The position numbers and the translations under genes are program-made. Shown piece by piece: positions 48,732-60,444 of a DNA stretch of 64,000 bases. Within the stretch, counting starts at the first letter, position 1; the number at the start of each line of letters is the position of its first letter. This DNA comes from Malus domestica (taxonomy: Eukaryota > Streptophyta > Magnoliopsida > Rosales > Rosaceae): contig NC_091675.1 in assembly GCF_042453785.1 (NCBI RefSeq), positions 2,368,501-2,432,500 on the forward strand, in the 5' to 3' direction. The notes under the pieces are model-generated. The model saw only the letters and a program-made list of their open reading frames with translations. It made no database searches and had not been told where the DNA came from.

Positions 48732-48951
48732 GGAGGTGGATTGTCTGCCCTCCAATTTCATACTCTTCCCATCTCCTTCTGTTTGTGTGGTCACAGTTAA
48801 GTTACGTCAACATTTTATATTGATTTTTTTTATAAGAATAATAAAACAAAAAGTAATAGGAATATAAAATATTGACGTAACTTAACCGTGATGACACAAA
48901 ATAGGAAAGGATGAAAAAGTATGAAAATGGGAGAGCAGACAATCCACCTCC
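48732..48951. mobile_element. Mutator-type MITE, family C copy 2
   Basis: 220 bp with inverted ends GGAGGTGGATTGTCTGCCC and complement; GGATTGTCTGCCC and the internal GTTAAGTTACGTCAA block match the copy at 23656-23876. The 9-bp duplication GAATGATAT (48723-48731) and GAATAATAT (48952-48960) differs at one base. Confidence 0.88.
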
Positions 48952-48960
48952 GAATAATAT

Positions 48961-49411
48961 AACGACAAGTAAAGGAGACTGGGTCAAATCCAACTTTGTT
49001 TCAATGGGGTCAACTTGAGCTTATTATCATCACCTAGAAGCATGCACTGAAAATGGGGCCAACTTATAAAGATTCAGAAGCAATGAGAATGGTTCCGTTA
49101 AAATTTTTGTGATGGGAAATGAGAAATGTTGTCTTTTTTTTTCTTTTTTTTTTCTGTCTATTTTTATTCTTCTAACCGTTGAATTGAACAAATACAAGAA
49201 TGTGGAAGGAGAAAATGGGAGAAGCCTTAACTTAGTTATCTTAGTATAAAGTTTATATTTCAGAACCTGAGCGGTTATAACATAGTAACTATGGAGGCAA
49301 CAAGAACCATGATATGTACGTACGAGACGAATGGATTTTGCACTAAAGAAACATGTTTATAAGTTTTTTCAACAAATTTTGCAGAATTCCAATGCAAGAG
49401 TCATCGAAACA
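48961..49411. other. Spacer containing LHT8 3' region
   Basis: Presumably includes the 3' UTR of the LHT8-like gene on the minus strand. A poly-T tract lies at about 49130-49155. Confidence 0.45.
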
Positions 49412-52400
49412 TCAATTCGGCGGCTTGAAGAACTTCAATTTAAGTCCGCTGTTCACCATGCTCCACAAGCCTCCGATCGAAAATGCCAAGCTAAAGGCGA
49501 TCCCCAACCAGCCCAAGATCCAATGGAAATACCAGTTGAAGCTGTACTTTGTGGGTTTTTTTATAAGAACCCACATGAAGCAAGGATAGGCGAAAGTGAC
49601 CGGAAGTGTGAGCCCTCCTAGTAGACCGGCAAGACTGGAGAGGAAGGGGAGTGCCACTCCTATGAAGAAGTTGATGAATCCATAAAAGACTCGGAAACCA
49701 GACCGGACCCAAATCGAACAAGGGCGGTTGGTGCGGCTGGTGTAACCGGCTTCAAAACTGTCGAATACTGGCATGGAGTATATCTGGAAACTGCTTAAGC
49801 AATTAAACACAACTAGTAGGAAACACATTGCAAGGAGTCCTCTCGGAATGTCATGGCTGTGAAATCCGTACAGGGCATTGAGAATCCCACCAGAAGGCAT
49901 CTGTAGTTAAACAGAACATGCAACTATAATCAGCAAGACCGCTTTCATGCGTAACTGTTTGCAGTAGCCGATGAAATGCGTCTTACAAGTTAAAAGATTG
50001 GTAAACTTACAAGGTTTCCGTAAGCCCAGAAGCCTCCAATTGCAACGGGGAACAAGCACATGGCAATGAAGAAATAAGCAACTTTGGCTCCTCTCCACAT
50101 TGGCACGTGTGCCGGGTGCTTAAAGGTCGATGGCATTGTTGCCTAATCAGGTAAAATATTTTCCATTTGATAAGAATGAAAAGTGCAAAACCCCTACTGA
50201 AGATAATAGCTTTGTTACTTTTGGACTCAGTGTGCATACCTGAATCTCAAGAACTAAATTGTGTCCCCTGAAAGCAAACGCTACAATACCAAGAGCATTC
50301 AGGACGGCAAAGACAGAAGCCGAAGAGGATGGTAACGAAATGGGTTCATAGGAAATTGTGGGTGGTCTTGGCTGGCTAACAGAGAGGACCCAAACCATTG
50401 TGGAGTAGGTTATGGCGGTCACAGCCCCAATGAGTGAAAGTCCTGCGATCGAATTGAGGTTTGGGAGCTGTGATAGAACGATACATAGCGAAGTGAACAC
50501 TAAATACCACTCTACTGTTGTTAGGGGATTCGATGAACATAGAGGCCCACAAACTATCTGGAAAAATAGTTTCATAGTCTCCCCTCCTATGAGAATTAAA
50601 GCAGTTGCAGTTCCTGCTGATAAATAGACGGTTGGGAAGAGGGCAAGCCAAACTCCCAATCTTTCCCCTGTCAAAAGGAAATATATTTGCTGATTAATGA
50701 CTTATTCACGTACAATTCTACAAATTCCAATTAAGCTAATTATATATCGCTCGTAAAGATCAAGCCAAATTCTTCAAGTGCACTCGCTGCAGTCATACCT
50801 AATGCAGATCATGTAAATATTCGAGCAACAAATAATTGTGCATTTGCTGGTAATTGAAATCTCTCTTACCAAATGCAGCTTGTGCAAGCTCAACATATCT
50901 GTTGTATCGTTTTCCTGGAACTGCTTCGTGAAGCTGAACTAGAATCCACAATGTGTAAAGTTGCCAGAAGTAGGCGATGGTTAACGAAAGTGTTCCCCAG
51001 CTCCTGTGGACAAAATCAACTAAACTAGTTATTAAGATTGGACAATCTTATCCTAATGTCAAACACTTCAAATCTATGAATATTGACTAATATCATATCA
51101 TTCACACCCAAAAACACAACTCGAACAAAATTAATTGTGCAGCAGGTTCTCATAAACACGATAAATTTCCTTGAATTCTTGGGCACACCGCGCACATCCG
51201 CTCATTAAATTTAGTAATTTATATATGGAAAAATTAGGTTCTCATCCTTCCTTTTACTACTCTATTGATTAAAATCCTATTCATTTTTAATTTTTGATCA
51301 AGGTCCTTGGTATTATTAAATCATTAATTATTTCAATAATTAAATATTTTTTATTTCTAAATATATTCATTTAATGTTAAAAATGTTACAATTAGTATAT
51401 TTATATTTATGACTAAATTTTTTATCATATATTTTTAGTTTTAGTTTGTATCCATTTTTAATATGTAATTTTTTTTAATTTGTACCAATTTTCTTTTCAA
51501 TTTTAATTTGTACCCATATATTAATTTCTTTTTGCGCCCATATTTTTTAAAGTTTATTTGTATTTGTACCCATATTTTTTTTATTTGTACTTTTTATTTT
51601 GCTAAATGTACCCATGCTAATTATATGTACCCATTCATGTAAAACTTTTTAATCTTAAAATGTACTCATTCTTAAATATACAAAATTGTTATATGTAAAA
51701 TGTACCATTTTTTTAATATAAACTATATTCAATTTTTTTCTAATCTATTTTTAAACTTATATGGGTACATTCTTTTTTCTTTGATTTTAAAATGTATCTA
51801 TGTCAAGTTTAACCGAAGAAATTTACTAATGTTATTAAGCTTAATATCTTTTTTTTTTTTTTTGTGATTTTGAAGAATATACCCATGTTTTGATTTTTTT
51901 GGTTAATTTTGATGAATGTACCCATGTTTACACACACACACACACACAATAGTAGATTATATTTTAATATTTTTAATCCCACAAATTATGGTTTTTTATT
52001 TAAAATCTCATTTATATAAACAACTAAAATTTCTAATTTTTAATTTAAAAAAAATAGTAACGTACATAAAAATAAATTATCACATTAATTTCAGGGATCT
52101 CAATCAAAAATTAAAAACTAACAAGGTTTCAATCAAAGAATATTCATGACTAAGGACCGCATCCAAAGTCTCCATTTATATTATGACATTGGTATATTGT
52201 AAAAATTTTGCAATTTGAAATGAACAGTAGTTGAAAGGAATCATTGACCTCTCTTTTCTAATTAAATATTATAACACAAAAATAATATAAAATCAAAAAG
52301 TTAAAGGCAAGAAAAGAGCAGTATTGCAGTGAAGAGAATAAACAAGATCTTCGCAGTCATGGAAAAGCAAAAGCTAAGCAAGTGACATACCTCAAGGATG

Positions 52401-53265
52401 TTCTGTGTTTACTTTTTCCAAATTAAAATATAACCTATGATCAAATTTTCAATAAATGAAGTGACTTTAATCTGGAAGACCCACAAAAGCCATAAACTTT
52501 AGTCAAATACCGCACACCAGAAACCAGAAAGCATGTGAGTGTGACAGTAGCCTCAGCAGAATCAAGTAGAAAACGCCAACAAACATAATTCCAAAGCAAA
52601 ATTCACATATGGGTAATTAATAAAATTAATAAGGATAAATGCAATTAACCCCTAAAGCTAGAGACTTTACGAAGCTTGAGCTAATTCGGTGAAATGGGTA
52701 ATTAAGATCAGTAATTATGAGTAGCATAGTAGGATTTTTATTTAATTAATTACCGGCCAAGAAACACAATTCCAGAGCTAAAGCAACAAACTTTATGAAC
52801 CTGAGATAATTAGGTGAAATGGTAATTAAGATTTATCAGTAATTGTGATTAGAAGAGCAGGGTTTAACTAATTAATTACCAGCCGAGAAAAGAGAAGGCA
52901 ACGGGAAGCACCAAGGCCTGGAAGCCAACGCCGGCATTGAGGTTGTGAAACGCAGCGTAATGAGCGTTGCCGTTGCGGGACTCGGTAATGGGAAGCCACG
53001 CGTCCTGAGGGTTGAGCTTGGTGAGATGGCCCACCTCCTCCAAGTATCCCTTCATGTTGACGAGCACCCTCTTCATCGGCGTACCGATGGGGCTGAGGAA
53101 CCTCGGCGAGATGAACGACGTCGGAGTCCAGGCCGTCGACGACTTCGCCTCCTTGGACGGCGGACGAGGCGACCTCTGCCCAGATGGGGTCTGTATCTCC
53201 GGCGTGGACACCCCGCGTGGGGTCGCCGGAATGGATATCAGCTCCGTTTCCGGCCTCTCGTCCAT
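49412..53265 (-). CDS. LHT8: Lysine histidine transporter-like 8 (amino-acid permease)
   Basis: Five exons on the minus strand (52880-53265, 50870-51003, 50240-50667, 50011-50142 and 49412-49900) give 522 residues. The AAAP family imports amino acids across the plasma membrane by proton symport; the substrate of LHT8 is uncertain. A hydrophilic N terminus of about 100 residues rich in Ser/Pro (ISPRFLSPIGTPMKRVLVNM) is typical of the LHT8 branch. Then come roughly ten or eleven hydrophobic segments beginning at AAFHNLNAGVGFQALVLP, with GLSLIGAVTAITYS, FAFRGHNLVLEIQATMPS, GFWAYGN and a C-terminal GGLWSMV. Exon borders keep frame throughout. Intron 1 (51004-52879) is large and holds an AT-rich transposon-like element and a duplicated copy of the exon 1 donor region. 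The start is the first ATG of the frame, opening MDERPETELISIPATPRG. Confidence 0.92.
51226..52165. mobile_element. AT-rich inverted-repeat element with GTACCCAT motifs, copy 2
   Basis: Lies in LHT8 intron 1. It shares with 6779-7598 the left end (GGAAAAATTAG), many TGTACCCAT-like motifs, an AC microsatellite (about 51930-51948) and the right end (CTAACAAGGTTTCAATCAAA, then GGACCGCATCCAAAGT). It is about 940 bp, longer than copy 1 mainly through extra GTACCCAT-type motifs. The ends are approximate. Confidence 0.55.
52639..52890 (-). repeat. 126-bp tandem duplication spanning the LHT8 exon 1 donor
   Basis: Two adjacent similar units, 52639-52764 and 52765-52890, share AAAGC, GGTGAAATGG(G)TAATTAAG, CAGTAATT and TTAATTACC. 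The right unit contains the true exon 1 donor (exon ends 52880). The left unit contains a copy, GGCCG then GTAATTAATT, at 52754/52753 on the minus strand. The spare donor is inside the intron. Confidence 0.7.
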
Positions 53266-54955
53266 TTTTACTTCAGGTTCTTTAATGCCTTTTGTGTTAA
53301 TGTCAGAGAGAGTTGCCCTGCTGCTCTGATATATACTAGAGGTATACGAGAAGCTCTATCTGTGTTTGTGTGTGCGTGTGTGTGTGAAAAATGGCACTTT
53401 TTGCTTTTTGCTTTCAGTGTTGTGTGTCAGAAGGTCAGTGATGATCAGAAGGAGCGTGGGGCCTTTGAGTGAGGGAGTGAGAGATTCACAACTACTGAGA
53501 CTCAATGTGAAATGAAATGGTTGATATGATATCATATGACATAACGTAGGAAGAGAAGGATGTGAGTGAGGAGGAGCTTCAATTTAAACAAAATTAATTA
53601 CGGTTAATCTTGCTTAATAAATCGTAATCCGTTTCTTTTAATGAAAAGTAGTTACTTTGTGGAACACATGGCATGGCAGACCCGAAAATAAGTGACGGTG
53701 TTACCATTTGGGTAAAGTGGTGAGCAAAAACTAAGTTTCAGAAAATAAGTCAACAAAGTATATCAAGTTGATACTCGTTTTCATGTACAATTTCATTATA
53801 TATGTAGGTAGAGATAGAAACAAACAGACATATGAACAACACAACGAGTTCAACCATTTCAACTATGCTTAACCTTTTAGAAAATAAGTTAACAATGTAT
53901 ATCAAGTTAACATTCTTTCAGTTCTATCATGCACGTGGAGTGAGAGATAACATGCGCAAATGAAATAGTGCACGGCATCCTACTAAAATGGGCAACGAAG
54001 ATTTAGTTTTTGGATTTTTGAAACTCTAATACTACTAAACGCGAAAGCTTAAAGTTCCATACCATGTTTTACTTTATTTTTATGAAAGGGTGGGGGATAA
54101 GGAAAGCTTGTGAATTCGTTTGTTGGCGGGAATCATGAACATTATTTGAGATGGGTCCTAGAAAGTAGGTCCGGCCTCCGGAATCTCAGGTTCTTCAGTG
54201 TTTGGCATTGCACGCGACGATTGGCGGTGTATGCGAGATTGCGAGGTTTGGTGATCATTTCATTGGTCTGTGTTGGCCTGTGGATGATTAACTTACAAGT
54301 CACGAGTCATGAACATGTAAGCGTGACTGTTTACTGCAAATCCTTGCGATGCGCGTGAGGTTGGAGTTGACAAGAACCTGGAAACGGGAGGTCCTGCAGC
54401 GCAGCACTTCACCCGATATCTGAACGGCAGTGGCGGTAACTTTGAATAAAAGGCGGTAATTTTCATACAACAATACAGATAGAAAATGCCAGATTTTTAC
54501 CCGACACAAACCACGTGCTTCCCATCTCGCGTTCGCTGCTGCCTGCTGCTGCACCACCTTCCATTTTTTAAATATTTTTCTGGTTTTTGTTGGTAAACGG
54601 GGTAAAAAGCCAAGTATTTAGTGTCACGCATTAGAAATTAACTGAAACGCATGCGTACTAATTATCTGCTATCATATTTTTTGGATCATCTTCCGCATTG
54701 ATTTTTAATTTAATTTTAATTTGTTTTTAACAATAAACGTCCCATGCGGATGTATAGTTGGTTAGCCGTCGTCAAGTTTCTCTCTTAGATATCCATTAGT
54801 ACTAAGTTACTAACAAATGAATGAACATCCTCTTATGTGAGAATTTCAAAAATTTTTAAATCGTGTCTGTTCATCATACATCGTGCGATCAATTTTCGTC
54901 ACGAAGAAGATCTGGAGAGGATCCTCATTCCTAACAAATACGTATTCAAGGGATA
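53266..54955. other. LHT8 5' flank and intergenic
   Basis: Contains a GT-rich run at about 53362-53384 close to the LHT8 start (leader or promoter). No further coding exon is supported to 54955. Confidence 0.4.
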
Positions 54956-55113
54956 CGCCTCCCTCCCCTCCCCTCCTCTCACATATTGTTTTTTGGTCTT
55001 ATTGTCTCTATAAAAAAAATTAATATAAGATGTTGACGTGGTTAAACTGTAACCGTTCAAATAAGAGGGGATGGAAGGGGAGAGGATTAGGAGAGGAGAG
55101 AATCATCCTCCTA
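54956..55113. mobile_element. Mutator-type MITE, family C copy 3 (degenerate)
   Basis: The right half carries AATATAAGATGTTGACGTGG and TAAACTGTAACCGTTCAAAT, matching the internal block of the other family C copies. The left half is shortened and lacks the matching TTAACC arm. The ends are CT/GA-rich and no duplication is clear. Confidence 0.6.
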
Positions 55114-55982
55114 AGTACTGGTTTGGTACTGAGATGTTTTTATAAAAAGTGGGTATAAAAAAAACTGAGCTAAAAAAGGTGTTTGGTAAACTCTTAAAAA
55201 TAACTCATTTTCACAATTTTTGGTCAAAAGAAGCTAAAAATGTGAATGAGCAAAAATGAGCTTATTCTTATAGCATAGCATAAACAATTTTTTTTAAAGC
55301 ACAATAATACCAAATCAGCCCTAAATCTATACCTATAATTCATTTAATACTAGAGTGGTGCAATACTTGGAACCCAAGACTTTTGGTGCTCATTGGAGGA
55401 CTCTATAAGAGGGACGGGGTCGGACTCACGAGAGAAAGATAGATCATACTGTTAGAGAGCCCCTCGTGTAATTTACATCAAATATATACACAATACTACA
55501 GTTGACGAAGCCCAACTTTAAGGGCAAACCACTTTAACCTTGTTGTTAATCATTTAACTCTTTATTCCAATATACTTGTCTTTGTTGACTTTCTAATTTT
55601 AAGCGTTAACAATTCAAATTTTAAATTGTCTTGGCTTCTCTTCACCGCTCCACCCATTGTGAATAGTAATTCTCATGACAGTTACAATTCACCAAGTATT
55701 CATCGTATGAGATTGATTCAAAATAGGTTGTTATGGTTATTCATCCATTGTGTATAGTAACTGCCATGAAACTTGACTTGGGACTAGAATTGACATGGCT
55801 ACTGCCAAGACTCGATCAGCCATGGCTTGAAGAAAGGGGTGGAGGTGAATTTTGGATTGGATGTGTGATCTGGCCATGGCAAAAAAAAATCATGGGTGGA
55901 CCTGCTCTAATGGGAGGAACCTACGAAATTTGTCGACACACAGGTCCAATATTAACACTAGGTTCAAATACTTGTATCTTAA
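55114..55982. other. Intergenic with interspersed-repeat fragment
   Basis: 55120-55315 (TTTGGTACTGAGATG and AGCTAAAAAAGGTGTTTGGT) resembles a repeat of a type I associate with Rosaceae genomes. The remainder shows no gene. Confidence 0.35.
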
Positions 55983-56362
55983 GACCATCTCCAACCTTGG
56001 ACTAAAAACCAAATTTTTTAGCCCGGAAAATTTGGCTTTTAACTCAGAAACATTTTTTCTGCTCCAACCCTTCTGCCCTAAAATTTTAGTCCGAAATTAT
56101 TAAAGAATGAACTTAGGCTAATTTTTTTCTTAAATCAATTTTAAAAAAATAAATATGTAGATTATTGTAAATTAATTTTATGAACATTTTAATCTAAAAA
56201 AATTTAAATTCCGATAAACATTTGACATTTAGCCCGGGGGGAAAGCTGGGGGGTATTTGGCCCAGAAATAACATTTGGCATTTAGCCTAAAATTTTAACA
56301 TGGGTTGGAGAGTGTTTAGGAGGGGGGGTAATTTGGCTTTTAGCCCAGGTTTGGAGATGGTC
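55983..56362. mobile_element. Tourist-like (PIF/Harbinger) MITE
   Basis: 380 bp with inverted ends GACCATCTCCAA and TTGGAGATGGTC, flanked by TAA on both sides (55980-55982 and 56363-56365). A 3-bp TAA/TTA duplication is the mark of PIF/Harbinger elements. The interior has repeated TTTAGCCC/GGCTTTTA words near both ends and no coding region. Confidence 0.85.
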
Positions 56363-56768
56363 TAAATGCAGTATAAGATGGGGTCAAATATAAATGGGAG
56401 AAATTTTCTCATGTACTCAAAACATGATTCGGTAAGTACGTATCATAATATTATTAAAGAATTTTTTTTCAAGTGTCCCTGCACTTATTTAAGACACATA
56501 GTGGCTCGTGTATCGAAATTACTGAAAACTTTCTCTATATATGGGTCTAAAAAACAATATATGCTTAAGAATTAAATAAGGCGTCAGGAAAGGAAGCAAA
56601 GCACATATCATTTGAGATTTTCGAGTTTCAAGTTGCTTGAGCAATTTTCAAGAAAAAATTGTTTATGGCAACAATTATTTTCTTAATAGATTATGATTAT
56701 ATGATCAGTACACAGATCGCTTAAACGATAATGCATGTTTGAGAGAGGCGTTAATTATTATTTTCACA
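56363..56768. other. Kaurene oxidase copy 2 3' flank
   Basis: AT-rich sequence that includes the presumed 3' UTR of the minus-strand kaurene oxidase. No other gene. Confidence 0.45.
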
Positions 56769-58861
56769 CTAATTTCTGGGTTTGATGACTGCATGCATGG
56801 CATGGAGTTTGTGATTGGTGAAGATAGCGGTATCTTCTTCTTCGTCTCCTTCTCTTAGTCTCCACTCAAACTCCTGCACCAACCTTCCGATAGTTGTGCA
56901 TACTATTAGCATTGCCTGAAGAGAACCAGCACACGCCCTCTTTCCACCTCCAAATGCCATTGTCTTCTGCAATTCCATTGGATCCCATTTTTCCTTCTCC
57001 AGAAATCTCTCTGGCTTCCATTCTTCTGGTATATCCCATTTGTTTTTGTCCATGTTACACCCGTACAAGTTTACAGCAATCTGCACATACAAGAAAAATT
57101 AATCTCATAATGGAATGTATGTATATACATATATGTATATATGTATGTATGCATTCTATCAATTACCTGTGTTCCAGCAGGGATATAGTAACCTCCTAAT
57201 TGGGTATCTTCATCAACATATTTTGTAAGAGCTACTGGAACTGGACTGTGCTTCCTCAAAGTTTCGTGGAAAACAGCATTCAGGTATGGCAGCTGGGACA
57301 AGTGTTCCTCACTAACCTTGTCGCATCCACAAGCATTTTGGATTTCTTCGTGCAGACGTTCCTGTAATTATTCATTTTAAACACCCGGTCAATATCTCTA
57401 TGTATCAGCTAGTGAGAAGAGTACCACAAATCTAATAAAAGAAGGGAAATGTTAGGAAGATCAAAATTTTAAATAAAATTTGTAAACTAAATGATGTGTC
57501 ACTCATAAAAAATAAGCACGTTTATCAACATTTAAGTAATAATTTAATCATAAAAAATTACGATATTTGATTTGCAAATTTGGTCTGTCTAACATTATTT
57601 TTAAAAAAATTAAATTAAATAATAAAAAAAAACCATGATGAAAAGAGTAACACAAGTGTCAATCGACCGCGAAAAATAGTCACAAAAAAAAATCATAAAT
57701 CTAACTGTTATTTTATTTTCGATCAGAAAATGCAGGCAGTCAAGTTCGAGTCCAATCGACGGCGAGATCGTCGCATTTCCCAGCAAAACATACCGGAGAG
57801 CTCACTGATCTAACTGTTATTTCACTATCAGTAAAGAGGTGTTTGTCTATGATTTGATTTTTAAAAAGTGTCTCATCTCAATAATATTATTCAAGAAAAT
57901 TAAACTAATTAATAAGTAAAAAAATTACAAATTAAAGTATCATTTGCATGTAAAAATAAAAATTAGGTATCAAATACTGAGACAATAACCTGTCGTTTTG
58001 GATGCTTAGCAAGTTCATACATAGCCCATTCCATTGTTACCACTGTAGTATCCGCTGCCTCAAGAATCGACTCCCAAACAGAAACAGTTATTTGCTCCGT
58101 TGTAAGCGTTTTTCCTTCACAAAGCAAGTAGTCCAGAAAACAATTTACCTCCTGTTTCATTAATCCACCAAAGTAATTATATAAACAACCAATCTTTAAA
58201 AATAAATAAATAAAAATTATTACAAGCGACCACTAAGACAATCGACCACATGCGTATAAAACAACCAATGAACCAACTTAAATAAACAAAGCCTTTTCCA
58301 AATTAAATTAAGAATGATTAGCATATTATTATTAAATTTGAAAGCATGAAATGAATTGAAGGAGCAACCTGTCCGGAAGCAATTCGTTTCATTTGCTCCT
58401 CAATCAGGACACTCATTACTGCCTTCCTGCGGAAACAGATATTCTGGATTTTCATTTCCAAGTTCTTGTTGGGAATCCATCTCAGATAAGGAAAGAAGTC
58501 TCTCCAATCAGTTTCAGTGGCACCCTTGAGCACATCAGCTACAAGAATCTCAAAAATCTCATTTCTTGACAAAGTAGTTCCAAGCTCCTCCACATAAATT
58601 GATCCTTCTACGTTCTTTCCCAAGGCCTGGTAAATTTGATCAAGATCATCAAGTTAGTTACAGTTGTTGAGAATCAATTAACTTAACTGTAATGCCTTGA
58701 AGAAAATAAACTCACCTGCTTCAACGAAAGTCCGAAGAGTTCGGGCTCGAACACTTTCTTGAAATTCACAGCTTCATTAGGAGACTTTTTTACATGAGCA
58801 TGCAATTGGCTTGACACATTTTCTCTCAAGGTATATCTGTGGTTCTGGTGCCGCTTCTGTG

Positions 58862-58921
<60 letters not shown>

Positions 58922-60075
58922 TCAACTAGCTAGTTAAATTTTTTGGTTTGTTTAAAAAAATAAAAGCTTTTAGCTATTCCGAAAGCATGCGAACCTGAGC
59001 ATTGGGTCCAAGAATACTTTGGGCCATGTGACGTCTTCCCATCTTGTGGAAGTCGTTGTAGTTCGATGATGCAATCACAGAGTCATCGAAAGAAAGGCTC
59101 TTTATTGGCGTCGTTAGCTTTTTCGATGAAATAGACGAATGTCTAGTCACCATAGCCTGAAGGAAGCAACCGATGTAATAACATTAGAGTTGAAAGTTTT
59201 GTGACCATTGATTTTGTGGACTTGAAACAGAATTTCCCAGTGCACACCATATACTGGGAAGAGGAAAGTATCAACATTCTCGATAAATCAAGAGATCGAG
59301 GTACGAATATATACCTCTAGAGCCACATCTGCGGTATTGAGGACAACCACAGTGGAAGCACCAGTCCTGATAGAATAGATTGGTCCGTATGTTTCAGCCC
59401 AATTTGTAAATGTCTTGTAGGGCTTCTTCTCCTTCATCTGCAACAAATTCCCTACCACCGGCAACCCAGGTACCACTGCAAAAAACATTGGCAAAAAGTA
59501 AGGGTGGGAATATCGATCTTTAGGATCTCAGCATATCATTTTAAAAAATGAGAGAGCATTTTATATTTTGAGCTACCTTTCTCAGCAAGCAAATCGGTTT
59601 TACAAGGGTAAGTCCTAGTCACGCTTATATCAATTTGATATTGTTGAGAGTATGAATCTCACATCGGAAAAACATGTGCTGATAAATAATTAGACTACTT
59701 CACATATTATCAATTGATTTTATGGAACCTCAACTTTCTTTAAGATATGAAAGCGGGTTTCAATACACAATTGGGCTAGTGTGCATGACGGCATGAACAT
59801 TGTATATAGAGGGCCTATTGACATGCATAAGTGAAAGCGCTTCGTACAATACAAGAAAAACTAGCAATGGTTACTGACTTTGTTGTAAGGGCAAGTTGTA
59901 CCCAGATTTCTACGAGAATGTTATCGTCGATGCAGATGAATTAGAAGTAGTTACCTGGGACTGGAGGGAGTTTGGCATATGATCCCTTCTTGTTTGTAAA
60001 GATGAATCCTTTGATGAAATATTGGAAGAAGAGTAAAGAAAAAGTACCCACCACAACAATGGTGGCAAAGGACAT
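56769..60075 (-). CDS. KO: ent-kaurene oxidase, CYP701A (copy 2)
   Basis: Eight exons on the minus strand (59955-60075, 59315-59475, 58995-59156, 58716-58856, 58369-58626, 57990-58151, 57167-57361 and 56769-57080) give 503 residues. Exons 2-8 have exactly the same lengths as in copy 1 (161, 162, 141, 258, 162, 195 and 312 nt); only exon 1 differs. The anchor segment, [20 protein letters not shown]-helix [25 protein letters not shown] and haem loop [10 protein letters not shown] (Cys450) are all present, so the enzyme looks intact. The protein is clearly diverged from copy 1 (for example in the B-C region, [20 protein letters not shown]). The likely TATA box is at 60194-60201. Intron 1 holds an LTR remnant, intron 3 a long AT repeat and intron 6 a MITE. 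Whether it still uses ent-kaurene cannot be judged from sequence alone. Confidence 0.92.
57433..57602. mobile_element. MITE family E copy 3, in kaurene oxidase intron 6
   Basis: Starts at GAAATGTTAGG and ends at CTGTCTAACATTATT, with AAACTAAATGATGTGTCA, AATAAGCACGTTTATCAACA and TTAAGTAATAATTTAATC inside. This is the fullest match to the family core. Confidence 0.65.
58864..58917. repeat. (AT)27 microsatellite at the exon 4 acceptor of kaurene oxidase copy 2
   Basis: 54 bases of uninterrupted AT. On the minus strand it ends 7 bases before exon 4 (junction TTACACAG then AAGCGG), so it occupies the position of the polypyrimidine tract. Confidence 0.95.
59642..59742 (+). mobile_element. Solo LTR-like remnant of the TRIM family
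   Basis: Starts TGTTGAGAG and continues CTCACATCGG, ATTATCAATTGATTTTATGG and AACCTCAACTTTC, matching the 112-bp LTR at 7818-7929 (minus strand). Only one LTR is present. It lies in intron 1 of kaurene oxidase copy 2, antisense to the gene. Confidence 0.6.
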
Positions 60076-60193
60076 TTTAATGCTTGAAAATCATGAAGAA
60101 TGTGTTATAATGCACTACCCATGGTTAACATTCCCACAACTATAACAACTGTTGTACAACTTGGAAACTTGCAATAACACAACACATCTTATG

Positions 60194-60201
60194 AATTTAT
60201 A
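60194..60201 (-). promoter_or_regulatory. Candidate TATA box of kaurene oxidase copy 2
   Basis: Minus strand CTATAAATTC, about 120 bp before the start codon. It falls within the 109-bp segment (60129-60237) missing from the downstream duplicate, which makes it testable by comparison. Confidence 0.5.
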
Positions 60202-60444
60202 GACAGGCAATCACAAGGTCAAACCTTCAATACCCAATGAATAATGCTACACTTATATTTTGTACATTACATTTATATTACTTATATCAATGTGGTATCT
60301 GAAAATAAGTGTCGCAAATCAATATAAATTGTTTTCGTTATAAATATTTAATTACACTTGTGCGACTTGGTTATATGTCACATCAGCACATAATATAACT
60401 TTTGGTAGAATTTTGGTGAAAGCACTACATTGATTTGCGATATC

